Origin: a virus
Direction: 5' to 3' (one strand)
Virus record (IMG/VR): IMGVR_UViG_3300036768_000096
Location: 1 to 41,367 of that record
DNA length: 41,367 bases
Positions within the stretch are counted from its first letter, which is position 1. Each line of letters starts with the position of its first letter. The notes beneath the pieces are model-generated. The model worked only from the letters and a program-made list of their open reading frames with translations. It searched no databases and was not told the DNA's origin. Positions 1-10,400 of this stretch are shown one piece after another. Both the position numbers and the translations under genes were made by a program.

Positions 1-1
1 G

Positions 2-814
2 CGCACCGTCTGCGCCGTCGATATCGACCCATACGCCTGCGGGGTTCTCGTGGCCCGGCAGAACGACGGCCTGCTCCCGCCTTTCCCGATTTGGGATGAC
101 GTTCGTACCTTTGACGGACGTCTATGGAGAGGCCGTGTTGACGTGGTGTCTGGAGGATTCCCATGCCAGGACATCAGCGTCGCCGGGTCCGGCGCCGGCA
201 TTGACGGAGACCGGTCCGGCCTCTGGCGCGACATGGCGCGCATCATTGGCGAGGTTCGACCCCGCTTCGTCTTCGTGGAGAACAGCCCAGCAATCCTTAC
301 TCGGGGGCTCGGACGAGTGCTCGGTGATTTGGCCGCGCTCGGGTATGACTGCCGGTGGACTGTGCTGGGAGCTTCCGACGTTGGAGCGCCGCACATCCGC
401 AAGCGCTTCTGGCTTGTCGGGCGTGCCAACGCCGACGGCCTCGGACGCGAAGTCGAGTGGCAGCAGGAACACGGCCAGCAGCCGCGCGCACCACGGTGTG
501 AGCCTGACGGACTTCGTGCGGGGGGATGCTGGAACGGGGCGCGTGAAGTCGCCAATGCCGACGGCGTTGCGCGAGATGTGGCCAACCCCAGCGGCCCGCG
601 ACTTCCGCCACCCGAACGCGAAGGCATACGCGGAGCGTGGGGGCGGCGCCAAGGGGGAGCAACTGCCGAACGCGGTTGGTGGAGCGTTGAACCCGGTGTG
701 GGTCGAGTGGCTTATGGGGTGGCCGCTCGGGTGGACCGACTTAAATGCCTCGGCAACGGACAAGTACCGGAGTGCATGGCAACAGCGTGGCGCATCCTGA
801 CCGAGCAGGCGTGA
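2..814 (+). CDS. DNA cytosine-5 methyltransferase, 5' end cut by window
   Basis: Transfers a methyl group from S-adenosylmethionine to carbon 5 of cytosine in DNA, probably to protect phage DNA from host restriction. The frame is open from base 2, so the N-terminus with the first SAM-binding motif lies outside. Visible in order: the acidic motif II (CAVDIDPYA, bases 11-37), the catalytic GGFPCQ loop with its cysteine codon at 164-166, the VENSP motif VI at 275-289, a KRFWLVG strand near 400-420, and the C-terminal WWSVEPGVGRVAYGV and LGNGQVP motifs (about 680-770). A target-recognition region of ordinary size lies between. It is on the opposite strand from the late genes. Almost the whole visible gene is overlapped by a second coding-like frame at 96-800. 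Family assignment is firm; target sequence cannot be read. Confidence 0.93.
   Translation, partial: RTVCAVDIDPYACGVLVARQNDGLLPPFPIWDDVRTFDGRLWRGRVDVVSGGFPCQDISVAGSGAGIDGDRSGLWRDMARIIGEVRPRFVFVENSPAILTRGLGRVLGDLAALGYDCRWTVLGASDVGAPHIRKRFWLVGRANADGLGREVEWQQEHGQQPRAPRCEPDGLRAGGCWNGAREVANADGVARDVANPSGPRLPPPEREGIRGAWGRRQGGATAERGWWSVEPGVGRVAYGVAARVDRLKCLGNGQVPECMATAWRILTEQA
96..800 (+). CDS. Overlapping second frame: conserved phage protein over the methyltransferase
   Basis: A 234-codon frame shifted by one base inside the cytosine methyltransferase. It does not look like a random shadow: it contains WRTAQQSLLG, ECSVIWPRSGM, PTPTASD, a GEQLPNAVGG stretch and the ending LNPVWVEWLMGWPLGWTDL, which I recognise as a recurrent phage protein found with or over cytosine methyltransferases. 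By hand count about 79% of codons in its second half end in G or C, against about 61% for the methyltransferase frame over the same bases; in the first half the two frames are nearly equal. The first ATG is at 96, but the frame may begin upstream of the window. Function unknown. The alternative is that its conservation is only a by-product of selection on the methyltransferase frame. Confidence 0.5.
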   Translation: MTFVPLTDVYGEAVLTWCLEDSHARTSASPGPAPALTETGPASGATWRASLARFDPASSSWRTAQQSLLGGSDECSVIWPRSGMTAGGLCWELPTLERRTSASASGLSGVPTPTASDAKSSGSRNTASSRAHHGVSLTDFVRGDAGTGRVKSPMPTALREMWPTPAARDFRHPNAKAYAERGGGAKGEQLPNAVGGALNPVWVEWLMGWPLGWTDLNASATDKYRSAWQQRGAS

Positions 815-828
815 TCCAGAATTAACCC

Positions 829-1014
829 ATGACGAACCCCACCAAGCCACGCGGCGGCCGCTGACACGGCGCAGGCCGCCCTGCCGTCAAGACCGGCTAG
901 GAGACGACGGCCTACACCGTCAAGCTGTCGGCGTCGCAGCGCGCGGCACTCGACGCCAAGTTCGGCTGCGACTGGCTGCGCGCGGGGATCGACATGACGC
1001 GCCTGCCTACTTGA
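829..1014 (+). pseudogene. Small phage protein interrupted by two in-frame stops
   Basis: From the ATG at 829 one frame runs 61 codons to TGA at 1012-1014, with a TGA at 862-864 and a TAG at 898-900 inside. The peptide across the stops is coherent: MTNPTKPRGGR, stop, HGAGRPAVKTG, stop, then ETTAYTVKLSASQ and AALDAKFGCDWLRAGID. The basic GGR-x-GAGRP start followed by a YTVKLS strand is the pattern of short phage proteins with a possible ribbon-helix-helix fold. Nearly every codon ends in G or C, so the reading frame was under coding constraint until recently. TAG and TGA are both used as true stops by neighbours, so recoding is unlikely. It follows the methyltransferase by 14 bases and its end overlaps the end of the convergent gene at 1007 by 8 bases. 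Confidence 0.7.
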
Positions 1015-1423
1015 AACTGCCCCACTCCGACTGCGAGGCCAGATCCTTCGGCGCTGGCGGATCGGCGGCCATCAGTTTGCCGAAGTCGCTCAGGCCGTCG
1101 CGCAACTCGTGCAGGCCCAGCGCCGACGGCGCGGCGCCGACGAGCTTGTAGGCGGCGATCAGTTCCAGCGCGTCTTCGACGGCGCGCTTCATTTCCTCGA
1201 CCTGTCTCGCGGCATCGACCAACCTCTCCCGGCGCCGGGCCGCGCGCTCGCGCTCGTCCTCGAGCTTCACGGCCAGGTGCATCACCTGATACTCCAGCGC
1301 GCGGCGCTCTTCTGACATGGCCTTCATGTCGCGGCGTGCCAGATAGAGTTCTAGGCCAACCGCCGTCACCACCATCAGCAGCACGCCGGTGGACGCGGAC
1401 AGCAGCAGGGTGGTCAGTTCCAC
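1007..1423 (-). CDS. Membrane-anchored coiled-coil protein, spanin-like in shape
   Basis: A 138-residue protein if it starts at the GTG at 1423, one base past the stop of the giant gene (1425). Residues about 3-30 form one hydrophobic membrane segment (LLLSASTGVLLMVVTAVGLEL), followed by a long charged helix (about 35-100) predicted as coiled coil, then a short tail. An N-terminal anchor with a periplasmic coiled coil is the architecture of inner-membrane spanins, but the gene lies far from the endolysin, and I found no lipoprotein partner in the other frame. It is the last gene of the minus-strand block and ends against the convergent pseudogene. The frame is open further upstream inside the giant gene, but that extension is arginine-rich shadow sequence. 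Function not known. Confidence 0.75.
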   Translation of the reverse strand: MELTTLLLSASTGVLLMVVTAVGLELYLARRDMKAMSEERRALEYQVMHLAVKLEDERERAARRRERLVDAARQVEEMKRAVEDALELIAAYKLVGAAPSALGLHELRDGLSDFGKLMAADPPAPKDLASQSEWGSFK

Positions 1424-1424
1424 C

Positions 1425-4400
1425 TTACGGCCCCATCTTCTCCGCGACCTTGCCCCACAGCTTGGCTTTCTTCTCCTGCTGGTAGGCGGCCTTATCGGCA
1501 AACTCATCGGCCGTTATCTGTTTCGTCTGCAGTTGCCGCTTCAGCTGCGCAATCTGCTTGTCGATCTCCATCTCCTCGGCACGGGTCTTCGCCATCAGGT
1601 TTCGACGCAGCACGTCGGCGGGGTAGGCTCCAACTTTCACGCCGACGGAGCTAGCGATGGCCATCGGCACGCTCATTTCGCGTCCGAAGGCGTCGGTGCG
1701 CCCGCTCATCGCGCCGGCTACTCCCTCGGTGGCGTAGGTGTTCGGCACGCCCAGCAGGTTCGGCATGAAGGCCTTCCACAGGTGGTCGATGATCTTCCCT
1801 GTCTGCTCCGCGCCGGTGTCGGTCTCCAGCACGATCGGCTTGCCGGTGAACGCGCTCTTGTTGAAGGCGATCTCGCCAAGGATCACCAGCGGGCCGCCCG
1901 GGTACAAGGCCGGCGGAAGCGGCAGCGCGGCATGCCCGGCGTCGAGGTCCACGACATCGCCAACAGGTATCCAGCGGCGGATGTCCAGGTACACCGGCGA
2001 TCCGTTGGCGTCGTTCCACGGCATGCGGATGAGTTTCGGCACCAATCCCCAGATCCGCCCGGCCTTCTCCTCTGGCAGCAGCTTGCGCTCATCGTCGCCT
2101 CCGCCAAGAGCACCTCCAAGCCAGTTCAGGACGCCGGCGATGGCCATGAGCTTCAGGATCTTGTGCGGCCTCTTGCCGGCCGTCTCCAGCAGCATCGGCA
2201 CGGCGCGGTACGTGAAGGCCACGAACGGCCACGCGGACGCGCGCATCGCGGCCACCCACGGCGCGTTAATCGAGTAGTCCAAAAACGACCGGCGCGCGAC
2301 CTTGCCGGCCTCGGCGTCGCTCATTCCCTGCTCCTTGGCCTTAAGCCACGCGGCCAGCCGGAAAACGTCATCCTCGGCCTGGTACAGGTCGATCAAGTTC
2401 TTGCCGTCGGTGGCCACCGCGGTGGCAGGGCGCGATGCCTTGAACGCCTCCCAGGCCTGCGGGAACCGACGATGCATCAAGTGCTGCAGCGCGGCGTACA
2501 CGCCGATCTCCTGCGGCGCGGCCTGCGCGGCGGTGCCCGCCAACTCGGCCCGCAGCGCGGCGACGATGGGCTCCATCTGCTCGTTGGCGATTTCCTGCGT
2601 CACCCAGCCGCCGATGGCGCCACCGCTGATCTGATAGCGCGACAGGATCTCGCGCGCGGCCTCGGCGTCCGGCAAACCGGCGATCGCCAGCGCGTTGCCG
2701 GCGCGGCCCAGCACGCCCGTGCCGTCACGCTGGCTCGCGCCGAGGATGATGCGTAGCGACTTCGCCACGTGCCCGGCCGACACGTCGTGCCAGTCGGCCA
2801 TCACGAAGTTGGCCATGATGTTGTTGGTATGCACGCCCGGGGACAGCGCCGTCTTGGCGGTCTTCCACATGCGCAGGATCTGGTGGTACGTCTCGCCGAG
2901 GGGCTTGAACTGGCCGTTCACCACTTGGCGCAGGTCGTTCCAGATCGGACCGGGCAGGTAGCGCCCGGCCAGCGCGCCGTACTTCTGCACGCTGGTGCCC
3001 GGGATCTTGGCGTCGGGCACGAGAACCCACTCGTCTGGCTTGAAGGAGTCCCTGTACCGCTCCGACGCCTCGACGATCTTGCCGGTAATCACCTCGCCCG
3101 GCTTCTTCGCATACCGATGCGCCAGCCACTCCAGGTAGCGCCCCACCTCTATGTCGTGGATCATGCGATGCAGCGTCTTGGCGATGGCATAGCGCGCCTC
3201 GTCGATCTCGCCCATCTTCATGCGCTCAGCCTTCGTGAAGTCGCGCCAGAGGATCACGTCGTCACCCTTGGTGTCGCGCACCTCCCAGGCGCCGGCCGAC
3301 TCCCAGTCGGCGTACTTCGCGGGCTTGACCTCGCCCACCGGCCAGTAGTGCACTTCGAGCAGCTTGCCCGGCCGGGTGTTCTCGCCCATGCCGTCCAGGC
3401 TCATCGTGCCGTCGCCGCGGGGCGCGCGGCGCTCCAGCCGCTCGAACTTCTCGCCCTTCAAGCTGGTGTCGGCCTTGCCCGCCACCAGTTTGCGCTTCCA
3501 CCATTCGGGCGCGACGTTCTGGATCTGGCGCATCGGTGCCTTCGCGACCATGCCGCGGCCCTTGTACTGGTCGCCCAGGATCGTCAGCACGCGCTCCTTG
3601 CGGGCGCGGTCGCTGGCCGTCATGTCCTGCGCGTCCAGGTGCTCGTGCTTGAAGTAGCTGCGGCGCAGATAGGCGAACCGGTGGCGCTCAAAGGCCTCGG
3701 GCTCCAGCTGACCCAGGCGAACGGCCTCCTTCGACAGCCCGTCGATCATGTCGCGCACCTGGCGCAGCACGGCGACCGACTCCTCCGGCAGCGCCTGCAT
3801 CAGTTCGTCGGCGGTACGGGTGTCCTCGCCGGTCATCCATTCGTAGGCCACGCGGCTCTCGGCCCGGGTCATGGTGGCCAGCTTCTCCAGCAGCTTGCCG
3901 GCCTGGCGCAGTTGCTCGCGCTGGCTGCCCGTCATCTGCGCGCGCTGGTCGATCACGGCCTCTGGCACGCCGTAGTCGGACACCAAGCCGGCCTTCACGC
4001 GCTCGGGCGTGATGCGGTCGATCAGGCGCGCGCCGAGGCCGTAGAGGGACGCGGCCGCGCGCTCGATGCCGGTCACGCGGGAAAACCCGCGCACAACCGC
4101 GTCGATCGGCTTCGGCGCGCGGGCAGCGTTGCGGATGATGGCCTCGGCGCGGTCGGCCGGGGTCGGCGCGGTGGCCGGCGCGGTGTTGCCGCCGGCGGCG
4201 GCGCGCGACAGCATCACCTCGGCCGGGTTCTCCTGGCGCCACTCCGCGGCCAGGCGCTCGAAGCGCGGGTAGTCCTTCTCCAGCATGTCCTCGATCGAGG
4301 CATAGCCAGCGGCCAGCGCCTGCTCCGTCAGCCACTTCTCCTGCGCGGCCAGGTCGTCGGCCAGCCGGCCGGTGGACAGCGCGGTGCCGGCCGGCGCGCG

Positions 4401-7400
4401 GCCGGGCTTGCGCGCCACGTAGGCGCGGGCGGCGCGCACGAGGTCGGCCACAAGCAGATCGGCGCGCTGCTGCTCGGTCAGGTAGCCGGCGAGCCAGTGG
4501 TCGATGAGGTTCGCGGTGCGCTCGAAGCCGCGCGCGCGCAGCGCGTCGCGAACCTTGCCCACGAGCGCGCGCCAGCCCTTCAGGCGCGCCAGGCGCGCGG
4601 CCGGAATGTCGACGATCACCTCCTCGACGGCCTCGGCCAGCGTCATCCCCTGCTTGATCAGCGGCGCTGCGGCGCGGCGCACATCCGTGCTCTGGTTGTG
4701 CAGCGCCTGCATGGCTGCATTCAGGCCGGCGCCCAGCAACCCGCGCAGGCCGGCGTGCGCGGCCTCGTGCTCGGCCAGCACGAATTCGGCGCGTGCCTCG
4801 TCGGCCAAGCCGGACGCGAACAGGTAGATCTTCCCGTCGTGCAGCGCGCCCTCCACGTCGCCCCAGGCGCCCCGGCGCATGATGATCGACTGCAGCGCGG
4901 CCGGCGCGTGCGACGGGTCCGGCAGCACGACGACGGGCGGCAGGCCCGGCAGCTTCTCGACTACGCGGTCGCGCACGGCGCGCAGCGCGGCCAAGTCCAT
5001 GCCGCCGCCGGCGCCGCGGGACAGCCTTGCGCCGTCTTTGTCCTCCGGCTTCGAGGCGCCTTCGATGGCGCGCCAGTCGCCGGGCGTGCCGCCGTTCGAC
5101 GCGACGGCCTTCTCGATCGCGCGCTCGGCGCTGCTGGCCTGCACGTCGAAGCCCAGGCCGGTGTCGATGCGCTCCACGCGCCACGTGCGTTCCTTCGAGT
5201 CCGCGGCGATCTGGGCCTCGAGGTCGGCCGCCTCGCGCAGCTTGCCGGCCAGGATCTCCGACATCGGAAACGGGGTTTCCAGACGAGGGCGCAGCGCGTC
5301 GGCGGTCGACTCGGCCTGCGCGATCTTCTCGCGCAGGCGCTCCGGCGTGCGCGCCACGTCGGCCACGGCATTGACGGCGCGCATGGCCATGCCCAGCGGG
5401 TTCTCGTCGCCGACGGAGATCAGCATCACGGGCTCCGGCGTGGCCAGTTCGACGTGCCACGTGTACGAGCTCTCGGTCTTCGTCGACACGTAGCGCACCG
5501 GGAAGCCTGACACGTCTCCGATCGTCGCCGACGGCGCCACGTTGGCGGCCAGCTTGCCGGCCTCGGCCTTGAGGGCGTCGGCCCATTCGGTGCGGTTGGT
5601 GAAGGTCTTATTCCCGGCCTTGGCCACGAAGCGGTTGCCAGACAGGTCGCGCGCCTTGCCCGCCAGCGCCTCGGCTTCGGGCAGTTTCTGGCGTAGGAAG
5701 TCCGCGGTCATCAGCGCGCGGCTGAACTCCGATCGGAAGCCCTGCCGCTGGTCCTCGTGCGCCCGGTACAACCGCTGCAGTTTCTCGGCCTCTGCCTTCA
5801 GCCCGGCCAGTTGCAGCACGCGCGGATCTTCGGCCACCAGAGCCGCGGCCATGTCGTACTGGCTCACGGAATCCAGGTCCTCGATCTCGCGCAGGTTCTC
5901 GTCGCCGGACAGCGCCTGGTCGATGAAGAACTGCTTGCGCGCCAACATGCCCCACATCGTCTCGTCGTAGCTGCCCTTGGCGGCGTAGGCGTGGATGCGC
6001 ACGACCTTGTTCTTGTTGCCCTGGCGGATGATGCGGCCCTCGCGCTGCTCGAGGTCGGCCGGGAACCACGGCGAATCCAGGTGGAACAGGTTCAGCAGGC
6101 GCTGCTGGGCGTTGACGCCCGTTCCCATGTTCTTTGACGACCCCACGAGGATGCGCACGCGGCCGGCGTTGAGGTCGCGGAACAGCTTCAGCTTGTCCGT
6201 CGACTTCTTGTAGTCGGACATGAACGCTACCTGCGAGGCCGGCACGCCGGCGTCGCGCAGCCGCTTCTCCATCCAGGCGCGCGCGCTGAATCCGCGGTTG
6301 GCGGATACGCCCTCGCCAAATCCAAGATCGGAGAACACCATCATGGTCGCGCCCTTGATCGGCTCCGGTGTATCGTCATTGACGTAGTACTCCATGTCCG
6401 CCGTCGTCTTGAACGCGGCGATCACGTCGTCGATCATGCGGTTCAGCTTGGAGTCAGGATCGTTGGGCGCCTTCGGGTTGATGAAGCGCATGTCGATCGC
6501 GGCCAGCCGGCCATCGCCGATGATCGCGATGACGGGATCCGGGTTGTTCGGCTCGTCCTTCGACGGCTTCCATGCGCGCGATGCCTCGTAGCGCGCCGCC
6601 AGCACCTTCTGGTATTCGGCGTAGGCCTTCGTCTTCGGCGTGACGATGATCCGCCGCGACCCGCCGTCGACCTTCGGGCGCGAGCTGCCCAACAGCGCAG
6701 ACAACTTGTCGCTCGTCAACACGTCAGCGAACTGACGGAACATCTGCGTGAGCTCGGCCACGTTAACGAACTTGTTGAAGCGCGTCACGGGTTCATATCG
6801 GCCGGCGGCGTTGGACTCCAGCGTGGTGCGCTCGCGACCGAACATCGCGGCCCACGAGTCGAAGTCCTCGATGCCGCGGTCGATCAGCGCCTGCCTGTCC
6901 ATGAACCTCTGCACGGTATACAGCTCGGCCAGAGTGTTTGTAACAGGCGTACCGCTCGCCATCACCAGCGAGCGGCCCGGCCTCTTCTCCTCCAGGTAGC
7001 GAGCCTTGATGTAGAGGTCGAGCGCCTGCGCGCTGCCATCCGGCTGGATTCCTTTGACCTTGCGCGCCGTGGCGAAGTCAAGCTTGCGGTAGGCGTGCGC
7101 CTCGTCCACGTAAAGGAAGTCGACGCCGAGTTCGTCGAACCGTACGTTGCGGTCCTTGCCGACCCCGGAGAGCGCGTTCTTCAGCTTCTCCTCCAGGTTC
7201 TCGATCTGCTTCTCGATCTGCTTGATCCGGGGAGACTTCTTCTTGCTGCCGCCATCCTCCTCACCCTTGGCCTCATCCAGCGAAGCGCGCAGGTAGTCCA
7301 ACTGCTCGTCGATGATCTTCGCCTTGAACGACGGGTCGATATCGAGCAGCTTGAATGCTGATTGCGTGATGATCACGCCATCCAGGTTCGACAGCGCCAC

Positions 7401-10400
7401 CCGGGCGGCCCAGCGGCGCCGGTTGTCGGTGTGGAACCCATTCTCGTCGGCCACCATCAGCCTAGCCGTCGGGTAGAGCTCCTGCCACTCGCGCGCGAAC
7501 TGCTGCAGCATGTGGTTGGGCACGACGACCATTGGCTTCTTGATCATGCCCAGGCGTTTCTGCTCCATCGCGCTGATCACCATCTGGAACGTCTTGCCGC
7601 TGCCGACGGCGTGCGCGAGGTAGGTGTTGCCAGACTGCACGATGCGCCAGGCGCCGCGCTTTACGTGGTCGTGGATTGCAAATGCCTTCGATGTGCCTGG
7701 AAGCGTCAGGTGCCGGCCGTCGAAAGACCGCGGAACGGTGGTGTTGAACTTGTCGTTGTAGATGCGCACCAGGCGGTTTGTCCGCTCGGCGTCGGACCAC
7801 ACCCACTTGCTGAACTCCTCCTTCAGCGCCTCCAGCTTGGCGTTTGCGGCCTCGGTCGCGTCGGCGTCGAACACCTGCTTGATGTCCCTGCCAGTTCGAA
7901 CGGTCTTCATGACGCTGACCGGGCGGCCGGTCAGCGCGTGCTCGAGAAGTTCGCCCGCGTGGCGCGACGAAGTGCCCCAGTCGGCGGTCGCAGCTCGGTT
8001 GCGTTCATCCACGCTTCCCATCTGCACGACCCACTGCCGCGTTGCCTCGTTGAAGCTGATGTGCGCACGAATGCCGGCGGTACGCTGCAGGAACTGCTCG
8101 TAGACGCTGCCCGGGATCCAGTTCATGCCCAGGCTGATGTCAATCTGCGCAGGGGTCTTCGGCGCCGGCTGCACGGCGCGCAGGGCATCGACGTTGCGTT
8201 CGTAGCGGCGGTCTGCCTTGGCGGCTTCCTCGGCTGCCTGCAGCTTGCGCTTGACGTTGCCCGACAAATACTGGTCCGCGGTCTCCCACTTCCCACCCTC
8301 GGGGTTCTCGTAGATGGCCGACCCCAACGCCTCGATCACGGCCTCTGGCTCCATGTCGATGCGCTCGGCGATCATGTCGATGTTGACCTCGCCGGTGTCG
8401 TTCAGCACGGACAACAGCGCGTCGGCCGGCGTGGCGATCCGCGCGCGCTCCGGCGCGCCGAGCACGCGGCTGGTCAGGAATGGCGACGGTGACGTTGCGC
8501 CCGTCTCCTCGTCGACCTTCTCCAGCGCGGCAACGAGCGTCCAGTCCGGGTCGTCGTTGAGCTTCTGCAGCAACGGGTAGACGCGGCGCTCCTCCACGTC
8601 ATCGACCTTGCGGCCGGTCGGGTTTCCGTTCTCGTCGATCTCGTCGATCTTCACGCGCACGTTACGCGCGACGCTCTGGTTCACGGCCCCGTTCTTGTCG
8701 GTGAAGGCCTTGTATGCGGCCTGCAGCGCCTTCAGGCTCGACTCCCAGTCGCCACCGTTTAGCTGGTCGTAGTGCGCCTGCTTCAACGCATCGCGCAGCG
8801 GCACGAAGTCCTTCAGCAGTTTGATATACTTCGTCGCCTTGCCGATCACGGCCTTGCCGACGCCTTCCTCGCGCTGCATAAGCACGCCGGCATCGGTGAC
8901 GTAGTAGTTCCCCTCCTTCTGCGCCTTCGGGTTGAAGTCGATCTCGCGCACGACCGCGGCCTCGGCCGCCGACCCGCGCGCCGGTCGGTACACGTCGGCC
9001 GGCATCCGCTCGACGGCCGCAGCAAACAGCGCCTCGATGTCGCCCTCGGGCGCCAGCACGGTGTACTGCGGCTCCGGGTTGTTCTGCATCTTCCCGGTGT
9101 CGCTGGGCGTGCCCAGCACCATGTCCGGGTGAGCGTGGAAATACTCGTTCACCTGGAACTCGCGCGAGCCTACCTTCATCGGCAACGACTTCGACCACGG
9201 CTGCGCGCCGGCAAACGTCTCGCCTGGTACCTTCTTGCGCAGGAACAGCACATCCGTCACCACGTCGGTGCCGGCGTTCTGCTTGAACGCGGTCTGCGGC
9301 AGGCGGATCGCGCCCACCAGACCGGCGCGCGCGGCCATGTAGGTGCGCGCCTTGTCGGTGAGCTTGTCCATGGTGTAGCGGCTGGTGACGAACATCACCA
9401 GGCCACCCGGCCGCACGCGGTCGATCGTCTTCGCAAAGAAGTAGTCGTGCAGCGCGAACGCATGCTTGGCGTACTCCGGGTCCGACAGAATCTTGGTGCC
9501 GGAGAACGGCGGGTTGCCGATCGCCAGGTCGTAGAAGTCCCGCGGAAGTTTCGTTTCCTGGTACCCCTCGACGCGGATCAGTTCGTCTGGCTGCAGCTGC
9601 GCCAGGATTCCGCCGGTGATCGAGTCGTATTCGATGCCGGTATAGGAAACGTTGGCGGCCAGCGCGTCTGGCATCAGGCCCGGGAATATGCCGATGCCGG
9701 CGCCGGGCTCTAGCACCATGCCGCCCTTGAACCCGAACCGCTCGGCCGCGGCCCACATCGCACGCACCACGCCTTTCGATGTGTAGTGCGCGTACTGAGT
9801 CGAGCGAGATGCCTCGGCCCATTCTTCTGGGGTCATCGCCTTCTTCAGGCGGTCGCGCAGTTCCAGCCAGCGCAGCGTGACCGGCTCCGGCTTGATCGTC
9901 TCCAGGTCGGCCAGTGTGATCCGATCTGGATAGCCCATCGGCTTGCCGGCGAGTCGCATCGCGTCCAACGCCGTGTAGTAGTCGGCGTCGGCGTAGTCGC
10001 CGCGGTATGTGCCGCCCTTGCGCAAGTAGTCGCGCTTGAGCGAGGCCATGGCCGCCTTGACCCGCTCGTATGCGTCCGCCAGCTTGCGCACCTTGTCCAG
10101 CTTGTCGCCGAACAAGTTGTTGGCGATCTCGCTGGCGCCCCAGCCGATGAACTTCGCCAGGACGCGCTGCTCGTCAACGGTTGCCTGCCGGCCCTCGGCC
10201 TGCAGCTTCTTCAGCAGTTCGACGGCCTCGACGTTGCGCTCGGCCTTCTTCTGCCATGACCCCTCGTAGGTGAGGTCGTCGTCGGTCAGTCGGTAGTTTC
10301 GTCCGGACTTTGGCTTGATGTCTCGTCCGGCGGGAACTGCAGCACCTCGGCGAGAGCGATTTCGCGCGCGATACTCTCGGCCGCTTTCATCCGCGCTGCG

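Noticed and set aside
2769-5510. 913-codon plus-strand open frame
   Set aside because: Antisense shadow rich in Arg, His, Leu and Val with no domain pattern.
3688-5586. 632-codon minus-strand frame inside the giant gene
   Set aside because: Arg/Gly/Ala-rich composition typical of a GC-rich shadow; the giant frame here carries recognisable zincin and helical domains.
8662-9822. 386-codon minus-strand frame over the methyltransferase domain
   Set aside because: Arginine-rich shadow; the methylase motifs are all in the giant frame.
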